Shown here piece after piece: positions 15,873-23,808 of a stretch of DNA of 64,000 nt (positions are counted from its first letter, which is position 1; each line of letters starts with the position of its first letter). The notes beneath the pieces are model-generated. The model searched no databases, had not been told where the DNA came from, and saw only the letters and a list, made by a program, of their open reading frames with translations. A program made the translations under genes and the position numbers. This DNA comes from Pseudomonas fluorescens (lineage in GTDB: Bacteria; Pseudomonadota; Gammaproteobacteria; Pseudomonadales; Pseudomonadaceae): assembly GCF_004683905.1 (NCBI RefSeq), contig NZ_CP038438.1:5952001-6016000 (forward strand), in the 5' to 3' direction.

Positions 15873-17267
15873 TCAGGTCAGGTCGCGCAGAGCGGCGTCG
15901 AGGGTTGGATAACGGAACGTGTAGCCAGCCTCGGTCAAACGCTGCGGCACCACGCGCTGACCGTCAAAGAACAACTGCGCCATCTCCCCTGCCAGCGCAC
16001 GCACTGGCGCGGCGGGAATATGGAACCACACCGGACGCTTGAGGACCTTGCCGGCCTGCTCGGCGAACGCTGCCTGACTGACCGTTTCCGGCGCCACCAT
16101 GTTGTAGGTACCGCGCAGACTGTCGTCATCGAAAGCCCTTGCGATCACCTGAAGCACATCATCGCGATGCACCCAACTCATGATCTGCCGACCATCGCCC
16201 ATGCGCCCGCCGAAGCCCAAGCGGAACGGCAGCAGCAACGGCGTCAACGCGCCGCCCGGGCCGAAGACCACGCCGAGGCGTAGCACCACCTGACGCACGC
16301 CAAACTCAGTGGCCGGTTGCGCGGCGGCTTCCCAACGCGCGCAGAGTTCGGCCATGAAACCGTCGCCCTTGCTGGCGTGTTCATCGAGGCTTTCGCTGGC
16401 ATCGCGCACGCCGTAGAAGCCGATGGCCGAGGCTTGAATCCACAGCGTTGGTTTTTGCTTGGTGTTCTTCAGCCAGGTCATCAACGCTTCGGTGGTGCCG
16501 ACTCGGCTGGCGAGCAGTTGCGCCTGACGCTTGGGACTCCAGCGTGGGCCGGCGACGGGTGCTCCGGCGAGATTGATCACTACGTCGAAGGCTTCGTCGC
16601 GGCTGAGTTCGCTGAGCGAATGCACGCAGCGGACGCGGCCGTTGAATAGATTGGCCGCGTTCAACGGATCGCGTGTCAGGACGCTGACCGAGTGGCCCGC
16701 GTCGAGTAATTGATTGACCAAGGCTTCACCGATAAACCCGGTGCCGCCAGTGATCAGCACACGATTGAAAGCGCCGCCGGCAAACGGGTTGGATTGGCTC
16801 GGAGTCTTTACTGAAGGAGATTTTCGGCGGTCATGTCGATACAGCCAGAATAACGGCGGCACCAACACCAGCAATGCAAAACCATCTAGCCATAGATGCG
16901 ACCAAACCTGTTGTTGCGCTGAGAGCCACATGTCCTGAGGCGCCCATAACAGGATGCCCGCGATCAACCAGCCCCAAACTGCCGGGGCTTTCAAGCGATT
17001 GCCCAAGTGCACCAGCGCGAGCATGTACAGCGAATAACTTTGCAGCGTCGCGCCGAACAGCGCGAGCCACCAGACTTGTTGTTCGTGGCCGGCAGCGGGT
17101 ACTGCGTCGGCGCCCCAGAATGCGAGTTCGAGGGTGTGCAAATAGCCGTCGAGTAAACCGGAGTGACCGGCCCAAGTCAGGGTGAGGCCGGCGAGAATGT
17201 GCACGATTGAGGCGGCGTATAGCCAGAGTACTAACGCGGGGCGAAGGGAGATCGAGGGGGCTGGCAT
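15873..17267 (-). CDS. membrane-anchored TIGR01777/SDR39U1-type epimerase with DoxX-like N-terminus
   Basis: 464 residues from the ATG at 17267, which has AGGA about 6 bases upstream; an ATG six codons earlier has no room for a ribosome binding site. Residues 1 to about 135 form four membrane helices (LVLWLYAASIVHILAGLTLT; VWWLALFGATLQSYSLYMLA; WGWLIAGILLW; LDGFALLVLVPPLFWLY), the DoxX-like part. Residues about 155-464 are a TIGR01777-family SDR with NAD(P) motif VLITGGTGFIGEALV, then VVINLAGAPV and the C-terminal DUF1731-like segment (LAGEMAQLFFDGQRVVPQRL). Lies 9 bases upstream of the dikinase fusion. Substrate unknown. Confidence 0.85.
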   Translation of the reverse strand: MPAPSISLRPALVLWLYAASIVHILAGLTLTWAGHSGLLDGYLHTLELAFWGADAVPAAGHEQQVWWLALFGATLQSYSLYMLALVHLGNRLKAPAVWGWLIAGILLWAPQDMWLSAQQQVWSHLWLDGFALLVLVPPLFWLYRHDRRKSPSVKTPSQSNPFAGGAFNRVLITGGTGFIGEALVNQLLDAGHSVSVLTRDPLNAANLFNGRVRCVHSLSELSRDEAFDVVINLAGAPVAGPRWSPKRQAQLLASRVGTTEALMTWLKNTKQKPTLWIQASAIGFYGVRDASESLDEHASKGDGFMAELCARWEAAAQPATEFGVRQVVLRLGVVFGPGGALTPLLLPFRLGFGGRMGDGRQIMSWVHRDDVLQVIARAFDDDSLRGTYNMVAPETVSQAAFAEQAGKVLKRPVWFHIPAAPVRALAGEMAQLFFDGQRVVPQRLTEAGYTFRYPTLDAALRDLT

Positions 17268-17437
17268 TCCGTGTCCTGAGCGCATTCCTTGGGGGTGGGG
17301 AGTTTAAAGGAAAATCGCGGTCGTCAGATGCTCAAGTATTAAACGTTCAAGCGCTGCGGATTCTGGCTCAGCGCATATGAAAACGCGTTAGCCATGGTGG
17401 TGGAACGCGTTTGATCACATCGAGGTGAAAAGGCGTC

Positions 17438-17454
17438 GGGCGCTATAAACGCCC
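17438..17454 (-). terminator. terminator for the minus-strand LprI/Sel1 gene
   Basis: GGGCG-CTATAAA-CGCCC hairpin, followed on the minus strand by a short T-run (CCTTTT). It sits 17 bases behind the gene ending at 17472. Confidence 0.6.
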
Positions 17455-17471
17455 TTCTTCACTTAACCGCA

Positions 17472-18839
17472 CTAAAAGCAGCTGCTGGCCACTATCGGTT
17501 CGGCCACTTCGGACTGAAGTCGCTTAATCGCATTGATGCCCGAGTCGTTACCTTTGTCGGCAGCAAGCTGATAACAGGCCAAGGCGCGAGGAGTATCTTT
17601 CTTTCCTAGATCGCCGCTTTTCCAATAATCGCCTAACGAAACGAATGCGTGCGTTGATCCCATGGTGGTAGCACGAATCAACTCTTTTTCAACGTCCAGC
17701 GGGCGCTGGCAGGGTCCTGAACCGGCCAATTCATTGCCAAAACAATAGAAGCCAGCCAACGACTCAGCACCGCTCGGTGAATCAACGGCTGCTGCTTTGA
17801 AAAGAGCCTCAACTTTGCCGTATTCCAATTGCGGGGCCATACCCGACAGACTCAGCCCAGCCGCAGCCGAACTGGATATAGGATCGCCTGAAGCGGCCGC
17901 GCACAGGTAATTTTCCAAAGTCGCCTCAAAAAGTTCTCCTGTCAGCCGGTATTGCTCAAGGCCGCCCAAGCCAGCAAATCCTTGTCCGCGCTGCCAACAG
18001 AAATTCTCCGCACGACTCATTTTCCGCGTACTGGCTACAGAAAGCTCTTTATCAGGAATCGACCAGTCCTCAACCCCATCAAGCGTCCAGCAGGACTTCC
18101 GCGAAAAGTTGAAAATCTTGATATTGCTGTTGCCGGCGCGTTTATCCACAACGTTAACGTGGCGGTCATCCACCTTCTCGATCTCTATTCCTTCCACTTT
18201 CCCATCGGGCACAGCCACCATTAAGGGAAACGCCATATCGCGTCCCACCTCCGCAGTAACGTAAGTCACAATCCGCCCTATATCCGACGTCCCCTTTAAT
18301 ACCAGCAGCTTCACGGCCTGCGCAGTTAGTCGCTTCTGCGACTCGACATTAGCGGAGAATGCTGGAAGAAACTGTGCAAAGTCTTGCGTAGGGCACGAGC
18401 CACGTCCAATTGTCGGGCCACTCCCGGTATCGGACGCGATATTGTCCAAAAACACTGAACGGTCGCGACTCATACTGGCGATGCAATTGTTCACCGCTGA
18501 CACATGCGCCGAAGAGCCCGGTTCCGTCTCCAACGCATCGACCTGGCAATCGGTATCGCGCAGTTTGATCCAGGCGCGCTGAGCCTCCTGAACCATTGAC
18601 TTTTGGCTCGCCGCAAGAACTGGATCGGTTTGATACCCACCCTCGAGCCGAACCATCAGTTCTTGATAACTGGTATTCAACTGTTTATCTGCAGCAACCT
18701 TGGCACTCACAGAACATCTTTCCCTCTGAGAGTTCGTAGTGATATCGGCACATGCATCGTCAGCAAATGCATGTCCCCCCAACAGAGATAAACCACCAAT
18801 CAGCACGGTGGGAAGCACCGGAATAAGATATTTACTCAA
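17472..18839 (-). CDS. LprI/DUF1311-domain protein with Sel1-like C-terminus (immunity candidate 3)
   Basis: 455 residues from a TTG at 18839 (GGA upstream), which gives the clean signal peptide LSKYLIPVLPTVLIGG ... GGHAFA. The longer TTG start at 18896 overlaps the upstream gene and adds a charged leader. Residues about 27-130 are LprI-like: DDACADITTNSQRERCSVSA, LNTSYQELMVRL, AWIKLRDTDC and NNCIASM. The C-terminus has Sel1/TPR-like repeats (HAFVSLGDYWKSGDLGKKDT, ALACYQLAADKGNDS). LprI proteins inhibit lysozyme, so with the muramidase-type effector upstream this may give periplasmic protection. Confidence 0.75.
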   Translation of the reverse strand: MSKYLIPVLPTVLIGGLSLLGGHAFADDACADITTNSQRERCSVSAKVAADKQLNTSYQELMVRLEGGYQTDPVLAASQKSMVQEAQRAWIKLRDTDCQVDALETEPGSSAHVSAVNNCIASMSRDRSVFLDNIASDTGSGPTIGRGSCPTQDFAQFLPAFSANVESQKRLTAQAVKLLVLKGTSDIGRIVTYVTAEVGRDMAFPLMVAVPDGKVEGIEIEKVDDRHVNVVDKRAGNSNIKIFNFSRKSCWTLDGVEDWSIPDKELSVASTRKMSRAENFCWQRGQGFAGLGGLEQYRLTGELFEATLENYLCAAASGDPISSSAAAGLSLSGMAPQLEYGKVEALFKAAAVDSPSGAESLAGFYCFGNELAGSGPCQRPLDVEKELIRATTMGSTHAFVSLGDYWKSGDLGKKDTPRALACYQLAADKGNDSGINAIKRLQSEVAEPIVASSCF

Positions 18840-18885
18840 GGCAAATTCCAACAATATTTTGCGAAAGTGTATTTTAAAGTCGTGC

Positions 18886-20025
18886 TTATTCTTCAAGGGA
18901 GATAGCCATTTTCAGAGTAGATCCATTCAGATAAACGACTGCTTCGCGCCCATTAATATCGACAGGGGTAGGATTCTGGATCATTCCTTCATCACTAGCC
19001 TTCGCAATTTTTGTTAACGTCTTATCCGCAACATTGGCACGCCAAATAGTTTCATCACCATTCTTGAAATAAAACGTCGGCCGTGACTTGCTCCAAATCG
19101 GAGCATATATATTCCAACCAGCCTCGAGCCGACCAGCCTGCGCTATCGTTTCATACCCTGGGGTGTGCGAGTAGTACGCTTGCAATTTTCCATACTCACC
19201 ACCCCAACCGAATGTCAAACCACTAACAGCATTTTCATCAGTATTTGGCCACTGCTGGAACAGCAAACTGCTTTCCAATGGCGGAGATTTTGAACCGAGC
19301 TTATAGACCATCCCCCGCAGCTGATTCTTGGAGAGCTGCTGTCGATAGTAAAACGCCCCATCCAAGATTCCCGCGAATCTTTTCCCTTCGTCGTTTGAAC
19401 CCAAACTCAAAGCACCGTCAAAACCGATATCTTTCGCAATCGTGTGCAATACCGGCCTGTCGTTGCGATCAACGTACTCATATAAATTACCCCTGTACGC
19501 AATCATCGCCGCATCAAAATGCCCTTCAAACACGATGACATGCAACATGCCTGAAATTGTTTCTGCGGAGATCACAAATCGTTCGACAGCCCCTTTTTCA
19601 TTGGGAAGCCATGCTAAATCAATGACCTTCCATGAGCGCTCAAACTGTGTGTACGGCTTATCACCCAACATTAACTTAATATCTTTCTGATTTTTCCTAG
19701 GCGCAATAGGAACCGGCGACAGAAAGCGTATCTGCCGAACATAAGAGTCCTCTAAACACTCCACTGACTCACAAGAGTTACGCTCTGACTCAAGCCATTC
19801 ACTTTCGATTATTTGTAAAGCTCGCCGATTTTTTATCGGTTTGAAGACCTCACTGAGCTTTTCGTCCATTGCGGACAAAGAAGGAGAACTACAAATTTTC
19901 CTCTCTACGTTCGTCGAAGCTTTGCCACAGTCGAAACTCGCAGAAAATGCGACCGAACTGAATAGCAAAAAGGTTAACGATAAAAAGCAGGGGAGCGAAT
20001 ATAAATTTTTCAATGAATCAGCCAT
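18886..20025 (-). CDS. LprI-like N-domain exported protein (immunity candidate 2)
   Basis: 379 residues. The signal peptide is within MADSLKNLYSLPCFLSLTFL with cleavage after VAFSA. The mature N-terminus has the LprI/DUF1311 Cys pattern (FDCGKASTNVERKICSSPSL, then WLESERNSCESVECLEDSYV). The remaining 280 residues are a beta-rich domain I do not recognise. No good Shine-Dalgarno site precedes the ATG. The region is noticeably more AT-rich than the T6SS core, suggesting transfer. It lies between the effector-adjacent LprI gene and another LprI gene. Confidence 0.7.
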   Translation of the reverse strand: MADSLKNLYSLPCFLSLTFLLFSSVAFSASFDCGKASTNVERKICSSPSLSAMDEKLSEVFKPIKNRRALQIIESEWLESERNSCESVECLEDSYVRQIRFLSPVPIAPRKNQKDIKLMLGDKPYTQFERSWKVIDLAWLPNEKGAVERFVISAETISGMLHVIVFEGHFDAAMIAYRGNLYEYVDRNDRPVLHTIAKDIGFDGALSLGSNDEGKRFAGILDGAFYYRQQLSKNQLRGMVYKLGSKSPPLESSLLFQQWPNTDENAVSGLTFGWGGEYGKLQAYYSHTPGYETIAQAGRLEAGWNIYAPIWSKSRPTFYFKNGDETIWRANVADKTLTKIAKASDEGMIQNPTPVDINGREAVVYLNGSTLKMAISLEE

Positions 20026-20128
20026 AGGAGAAATTTTCCCACCATCGAAACGGATACGTTTACGCTCCGCCTCAAAATCAAAGAATGTTGGCGCAACAAA
20101 TAAATCCGCCCCCTCTCACAGTCAAGAC

Positions 20129-20299
20129 ATGCTGTCCATCAGCGCCATCGCCGCAAAACTAGCGGACGACATCGAAGGCTCGAAGCGCTCCGTAGCGGTG
20201 GTCCTTGCCCGAATTGCCGATGGTGCACAAATTATAGTGGAACGCGCTTTGGATCATTTGGAAAAATTGATAGCGGTGAGGCAGACAGTGAATACGTAA
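20129..20299 (+). pseudogene. truncated DUF6124-family gene
   Basis: From the ATG at 20129 the frame encodes the DUF6124 core, MLSISAIAAKLADDIEGS then KRSVAVVLARIADGAQIIVE and RALDHLE, clearly related to the intact protein at 8623-8994. The upstream N-terminal half and the structured leader are missing: the open frame continues upstream with unrelated sequence into the start of the opposite-strand gene. It retains a terminator hairpin. It is most likely a remnant, though a 56-residue product is possible. Confidence 0.7.
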
Positions 20300-20310
20300 G
20301 AGGTACCTGT

Positions 20311-20345
20311 GGGACGGACTAAAAAATAAATCCGTCCCTTTTTCT
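20311..20345 (+). terminator. terminator after the DUF6124 remnant
   Basis: GGGACGGA (20311-20318), a 12-base AT loop, TCCGTCCC (20331-20338), then TTTTTCTT. Two further partial copies of CGTCCCTTTT follow at about 20348 and 20374, as if the 3' arm had been duplicated. Confidence 0.7.
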
Positions 20346-20448
20346 TGCGTCCCTTTTCCTTAATAAAAAGATCCGTCCCTTTTATTCGTTTCTCTCACTT
20401 TCTCCCATCACAAAGTCTCACTTAAAATCTTCAGCACTTTTCGGGAGG

Positions 20449-20511
20449 AGAAAATAGGGGACAGACCACGTTTTTCGGATTCTACTAAAAGGTGGTCTGG
20501 CCCTATTTCAC
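20449..20511. repeat. imperfect inverted repeat (GACAGACCAC type)
   Basis: AAATAGGGGACAGACCACG and, in reverse orientation, GGTGGTCTGGCCCTATTT pair over about 18 bases with two differences; the perfect core is CAGACCAC/GTGGTCTG (20462-20469 and 20492-20499). The loop is AT-rich. It may be a small palindromic mobile element or a bidirectional terminator between the convergent genes. Confidence 0.65.
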
Positions 20512-20536
20512 TACTCTTAACCACCAAGCTCAGCAA

Positions 20537-21127
20537 TCAAAAAATCGGAATCTGAAAACGCATCCTTCCCATGCACCGATCTTTAGCTTCGCCGAATAAC
20601 CGGGATGTTATCGCGCAGTTTTCTTCTGCATATCCTTTCCAAACCGGTCCAAAATCCTCGTTACCACCGACAAATTTCAAAGCTTCCGAATAATTCATAG
20701 CGGTGGCTTTTTCATTAACTAGCGATACGGCTTTATAAAAACCATCTCCTATGACCCCGGTGCGAAGATAAACAAGTTCGGCAACACGAAAACTCGTCAA
20801 CTGTTTCTTACACGACAATTGCTCAATCGGAGACTCTCCGCCCTCTTCATCATCGTTTTTGCAGTATTCATCCCTAAGGGTTATCCATTTTTTTTGTGTA
20901 GAAAGCAGCGCCGCTTTATTTGATGAATCGAGCTCGGCAGACAAAGCTTTGTATTGCTCATTCAGAACTTTATCAATTTTTTCAAACGATTTCTGGGAAC
21001 AGTTGACAATGTCAGGATTTGTTGAATTGACGGTGTTACAATCAATATCGGCCGACGCAACGCCGGCATAAAGAAATACCGTCGATAAAACAGAAAATAT
21101 TTTCTTCGTCACTTCCAGCAATTGCAT
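20537..21127 (-). CDS. LprI/DUF1311-family exported protein, immunity candidate directly behind the T6SS effector
   Basis: 196 residues. The start at 21127 overlaps the effector stop by 19 bases and has a strong GAGGAGG 8 bases upstream inside the effector gene. The signal peptide ends VFLYAGVASA; the mature domain is the LprI type: DIDCNTVNSTNPDIVNCSQK, LNEQYKALSAEL, KKWITLRDEYC and QLSCKKQL. LprI proteins are periplasmic/outer-membrane inhibitors of lysozyme. Overlap with a gene for a lysozyme-domain effector makes this its best immunity candidate. Confidence 0.85.
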   Translation of the reverse strand: MQLLEVTKKIFSVLSTVFLYAGVASADIDCNTVNSTNPDIVNCSQKSFEKIDKVLNEQYKALSAELDSSNKAALLSTQKKWITLRDEYCKNDDEEGGESPIEQLSCKKQLTSFRVAELVYLRTGVIGDGFYKAVSLVNEKATAMNYSEALKFVGGNEDFGPVWKGYAEENCAITSRLFGEAKDRCMGRMRFQIPIF

Positions 21128-23757
21128 TTCAACGCCTCCTCAAAAAAAACCGCTTCTTTTTCACGTCTCGTGGCTACGCCGGCGGTATTAGGATCATTCT
21201 CCCAAAGCCGCTTCATGCTACGTAGCCGGGATGGAATCAGTTCGGGTTTATCGTTATCGAAATCTTCTTTTATCTGTTTCATCTCTAGCCGCTTCAATGC
21301 CTTAGCGGGCGTATTCCCTGATAACGAATTGCCTCGATTGACTACAAGAGAAAGTAATACACCCTGACAATCCGGATGCAAATTTATAGCTTTAGGGTAT
21401 ACGTCAACAACTTGTTGCGCATACCGTTTCTTCATAATTACAGCTAACTTTAAAGCGTTATCCTTACTAATGGATATCGAGCTGACGTTGTGCACATAGT
21501 CGCGCGCATCCTGACCTTTCTTGCCAAGAGCCCCTTTTAATCTTTCTATTTCTTCAGGGGTATACAGATCTTTAAGCTCTGCATCAACTCTCGCCGCTGT
21601 TTGCTGCCCCAGATCGTAACCATAACCTATCGTTATTCCACTGCTGGCATCGGACAAAGCATATGGATGTTCCCGATAAGCTTCGATTGCTAACAGAAAT
21701 TCAAATAGCTTCTTGGACACCACATATGGCCCGACCGTTGTATCGAGGGTATAGACTTCGGCCTTGCACTTCTCAGGACAGCCGGACAAGAAACCGCCCA
21801 ACAAACCAAGCAAATGAATATGCTGAACGTTATTATCACTGGTTATGCCATGTTTCCCAACCAGCTTATCCCACCAACTCAAGCGTTCAATTCTAAGTTT
21901 TTCTTCCACCCACTGCTGATGAGGATCCGAGACACTATGCCCCATCAGTTCGTCCAGCGAATCCCACTTTTCTCTTTTGAACTGCCACTCGCTTTCGTAA
22001 CGCGTAACCATTTGAGATATCGGCTGAGAAAACCAAGGTTTGCTTAACACTTCCTTGATTTCTGCGGGTGTAAGTTTGTTGTCGCTGTTTTTATCGAGCA
22101 TCTTGTACAGACGCTGCTTAGCGGGACCGTCATTGGCGTTTCCAATGTTTGGCAAATATGTCGCTCGCTCTTCCTCGGTCAAATTTTCCTGAGCATGGAG
22201 AGATGCCGCGAGGTGGTCCGCATTACTGACAGTTTCTTCGATGAAACTGAAACCTTCCCACTCAAAGGGTGAATGCCGCGATAACTTGGTATCTGGCTCT
22301 GCAAACCATCCATTGAGCTCATTCCCGTCGGCATCACCCAATAACCCGTCCAGGCGCCACCACAACGTATAGGTAGTGTTTCCTCCCATGACAACAGGAA
22401 CCTTTATTTTTTTCTCGGCGGGTAGAGCCTCCAGCATTCCGACGGGAATCAGAAAATCATAGCCAACCGTTTTGTGTGGATCAGTCACTTTAGGTGGATT
22501 GGAAGGACCCATTCCTTCCATATGAGTAACCACCACGCTGCCTTTCGGAATTTTCACTAACGTTTTTTCAGCTGCTGGCAGTCCCGCAGCTTTCTCTTTG
22601 CTCTGCGCGGTAAAGGCTTTCACGTCTTCACAGCTGAACATCTCTACGTGCAGTAGATTTTTGGGGGCTGAATCGGAGTGATTCTGATACTTCCCTACAT
22701 GTCCAATCAGACTGCCCGCGGTAATCGGGAATGGAGTCGCCAAGACATGCACGGCGTCCTTTTCGGCTGGCTCACTCTTGGCCTCAAGTAGCCCTTCCCA
22801 GACATATCCAAGCACCTCCCCCGCTGCCAGCGGCGGAACAGCGTTCCCACTGACGATCTCCAGCAGTTTCTGGTACTTACCACGCGTCCCGTCGTTTCCG
22901 ATTTTAACTTGCGTACCGTGCGGCAAAATTGCTTTCACAGCGCCTGACTGGCTAGCAGAGGCGCGTACGACAAGACCTTTCTGTGGTGGAGTCATTGGGT
23001 CTTTGGCAGCGGCTCCAATGACATAAGTATTGGGCGTTGAACCTGCGGTCATCTCTCTTTTGAACACCCAGCCTGTACCTGGCGGCAGGGCGCCACTGGC
23101 TGGCGTGACGCTGACAACCTTGAGCCAACCATTGTGCTCTTCGCCTGTCTCGACAACCGTGCCGCGATTCAAAACTGTCAAGACCGTTGCATACCCGGGC
23201 TTTCCTCGTGGTTCCTGGCGGACACGCAAGCCCAGAAGTTCATCGTTGGCAGTCGCCTTGACCTGCAACGTACCGCCGCTCCAAAAGACCGGCCGCGGCA
23301 GTGCCGGGGTTTCTTCGTAGCTTTTCCATTGCAACAAATGCATATACAGGCTGAAAAAGGTAAGACTCGGGCCGGGAACGGGTGCTGCAGGAGGAGATCC
23401 CGCAGGTACCGCCGGCGCTGGCGGCATCGACACTTCCAATCGGTGTTTGACCAATACAAAGCCAGTGGAAAAGTCGGACTGGCTTGTACCGAAATTCGAC
23501 TTGGGATAGATGCTATCGATTCGATAGGCAACCACTTCACCGTCCGCTATGCATCGGACTTCTGTCGAGTCCTGCACCAGACCCGAATCTTCATCGAAAT
23601 GCACGCCGCCATGCCAAAGCCCATTGGCCCCCAGCGGATAGTAACCATCCTTCGCTTTGGCTAACGCCTTGTAGAACTGTTGCGGATCGGTCGCTTCGGC
23701 CGTCCCTACTTTCAAGGGATACGACCATTTTTCTACTTTCTTGGTTGTCTCTGTCAT
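21109..23757 (-). CDS. T6SS peptidoglycan hydrolase effector: M23-like peptidase + SH3 + EF-hand + T4-lysozyme-like domains
   Basis: 882 residues from ATG 23757. N-terminal M23-like core: LWHGGVHFDEDSG (H49, D55), FSLYMHLLQW (H140) and, after about 200 residues, LLHVEMF (H370). The insert (about 170-330) holds two SH3-like repeats (LGLRVRQEP ... NGWLKVV; GLVVRASASQSGAVKAILPH). A canonical EF-hand loop DKNSDNKLTPAE lies at 555-566. The C-terminus is T4-lysozyme-like: E692, D703 and T709 in IEAYREHPYALSD and GITIGYGYDLG match the E-D-T triad spacing well. The layout recalls TseP of Aeromonas, which has amidase and lysozyme halves. Encoded 51 bases behind vgrG, so probably VgrG-delivered into the target periplasm. 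Confidence 0.85.
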   Translation of the reverse strand: MTETTKKVEKWSYPLKVGTAEATDPQQFYKALAKAKDGYYPLGANGLWHGGVHFDEDSGLVQDSTEVRCIADGEVVAYRIDSIYPKSNFGTSQSDFSTGFVLVKHRLEVSMPPAPAVPAGSPPAAPVPGPSLTFFSLYMHLLQWKSYEETPALPRPVFWSGGTLQVKATANDELLGLRVRQEPRGKPGYATVLTVLNRGTVVETGEEHNGWLKVVSVTPASGALPPGTGWVFKREMTAGSTPNTYVIGAAAKDPMTPPQKGLVVRASASQSGAVKAILPHGTQVKIGNDGTRGKYQKLLEIVSGNAVPPLAAGEVLGYVWEGLLEAKSEPAEKDAVHVLATPFPITAGSLIGHVGKYQNHSDSAPKNLLHVEMFSCEDVKAFTAQSKEKAAGLPAAEKTLVKIPKGSVVVTHMEGMGPSNPPKVTDPHKTVGYDFLIPVGMLEALPAEKKIKVPVVMGGNTTYTLWWRLDGLLGDADGNELNGWFAEPDTKLSRHSPFEWEGFSFIEETVSNADHLAASLHAQENLTEEERATYLPNIGNANDGPAKQRLYKMLDKNSDNKLTPAEIKEVLSKPWFSQPISQMVTRYESEWQFKREKWDSLDELMGHSVSDPHQQWVEEKLRIERLSWWDKLVGKHGITSDNNVQHIHLLGLLGGFLSGCPEKCKAEVYTLDTTVGPYVVSKKLFEFLLAIEAYREHPYALSDASSGITIGYGYDLGQQTAARVDAELKDLYTPEEIERLKGALGKKGQDARDYVHNVSSISISKDNALKLAVIMKKRYAQQVVDVYPKAINLHPDCQGVLLSLVVNRGNSLSGNTPAKALKRLEMKQIKEDFDNDKPELIPSRLRSMKRLWENDPNTAGVATRREKEAVFFEEALKCNCWK

Positions 23758-23808
23758 TACCAATTACCTGAATTCTGATCCCTGGTGGCTTGGATTGCCG
23801 TCGATGTC

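Noticed and set aside
19841..20128. Upstream extension of the DUF6124 remnant frame
   Set aside because: It overlaps the 5' end of the opposite-strand LprI-like gene and has no similarity to the DUF6124 N-terminus.
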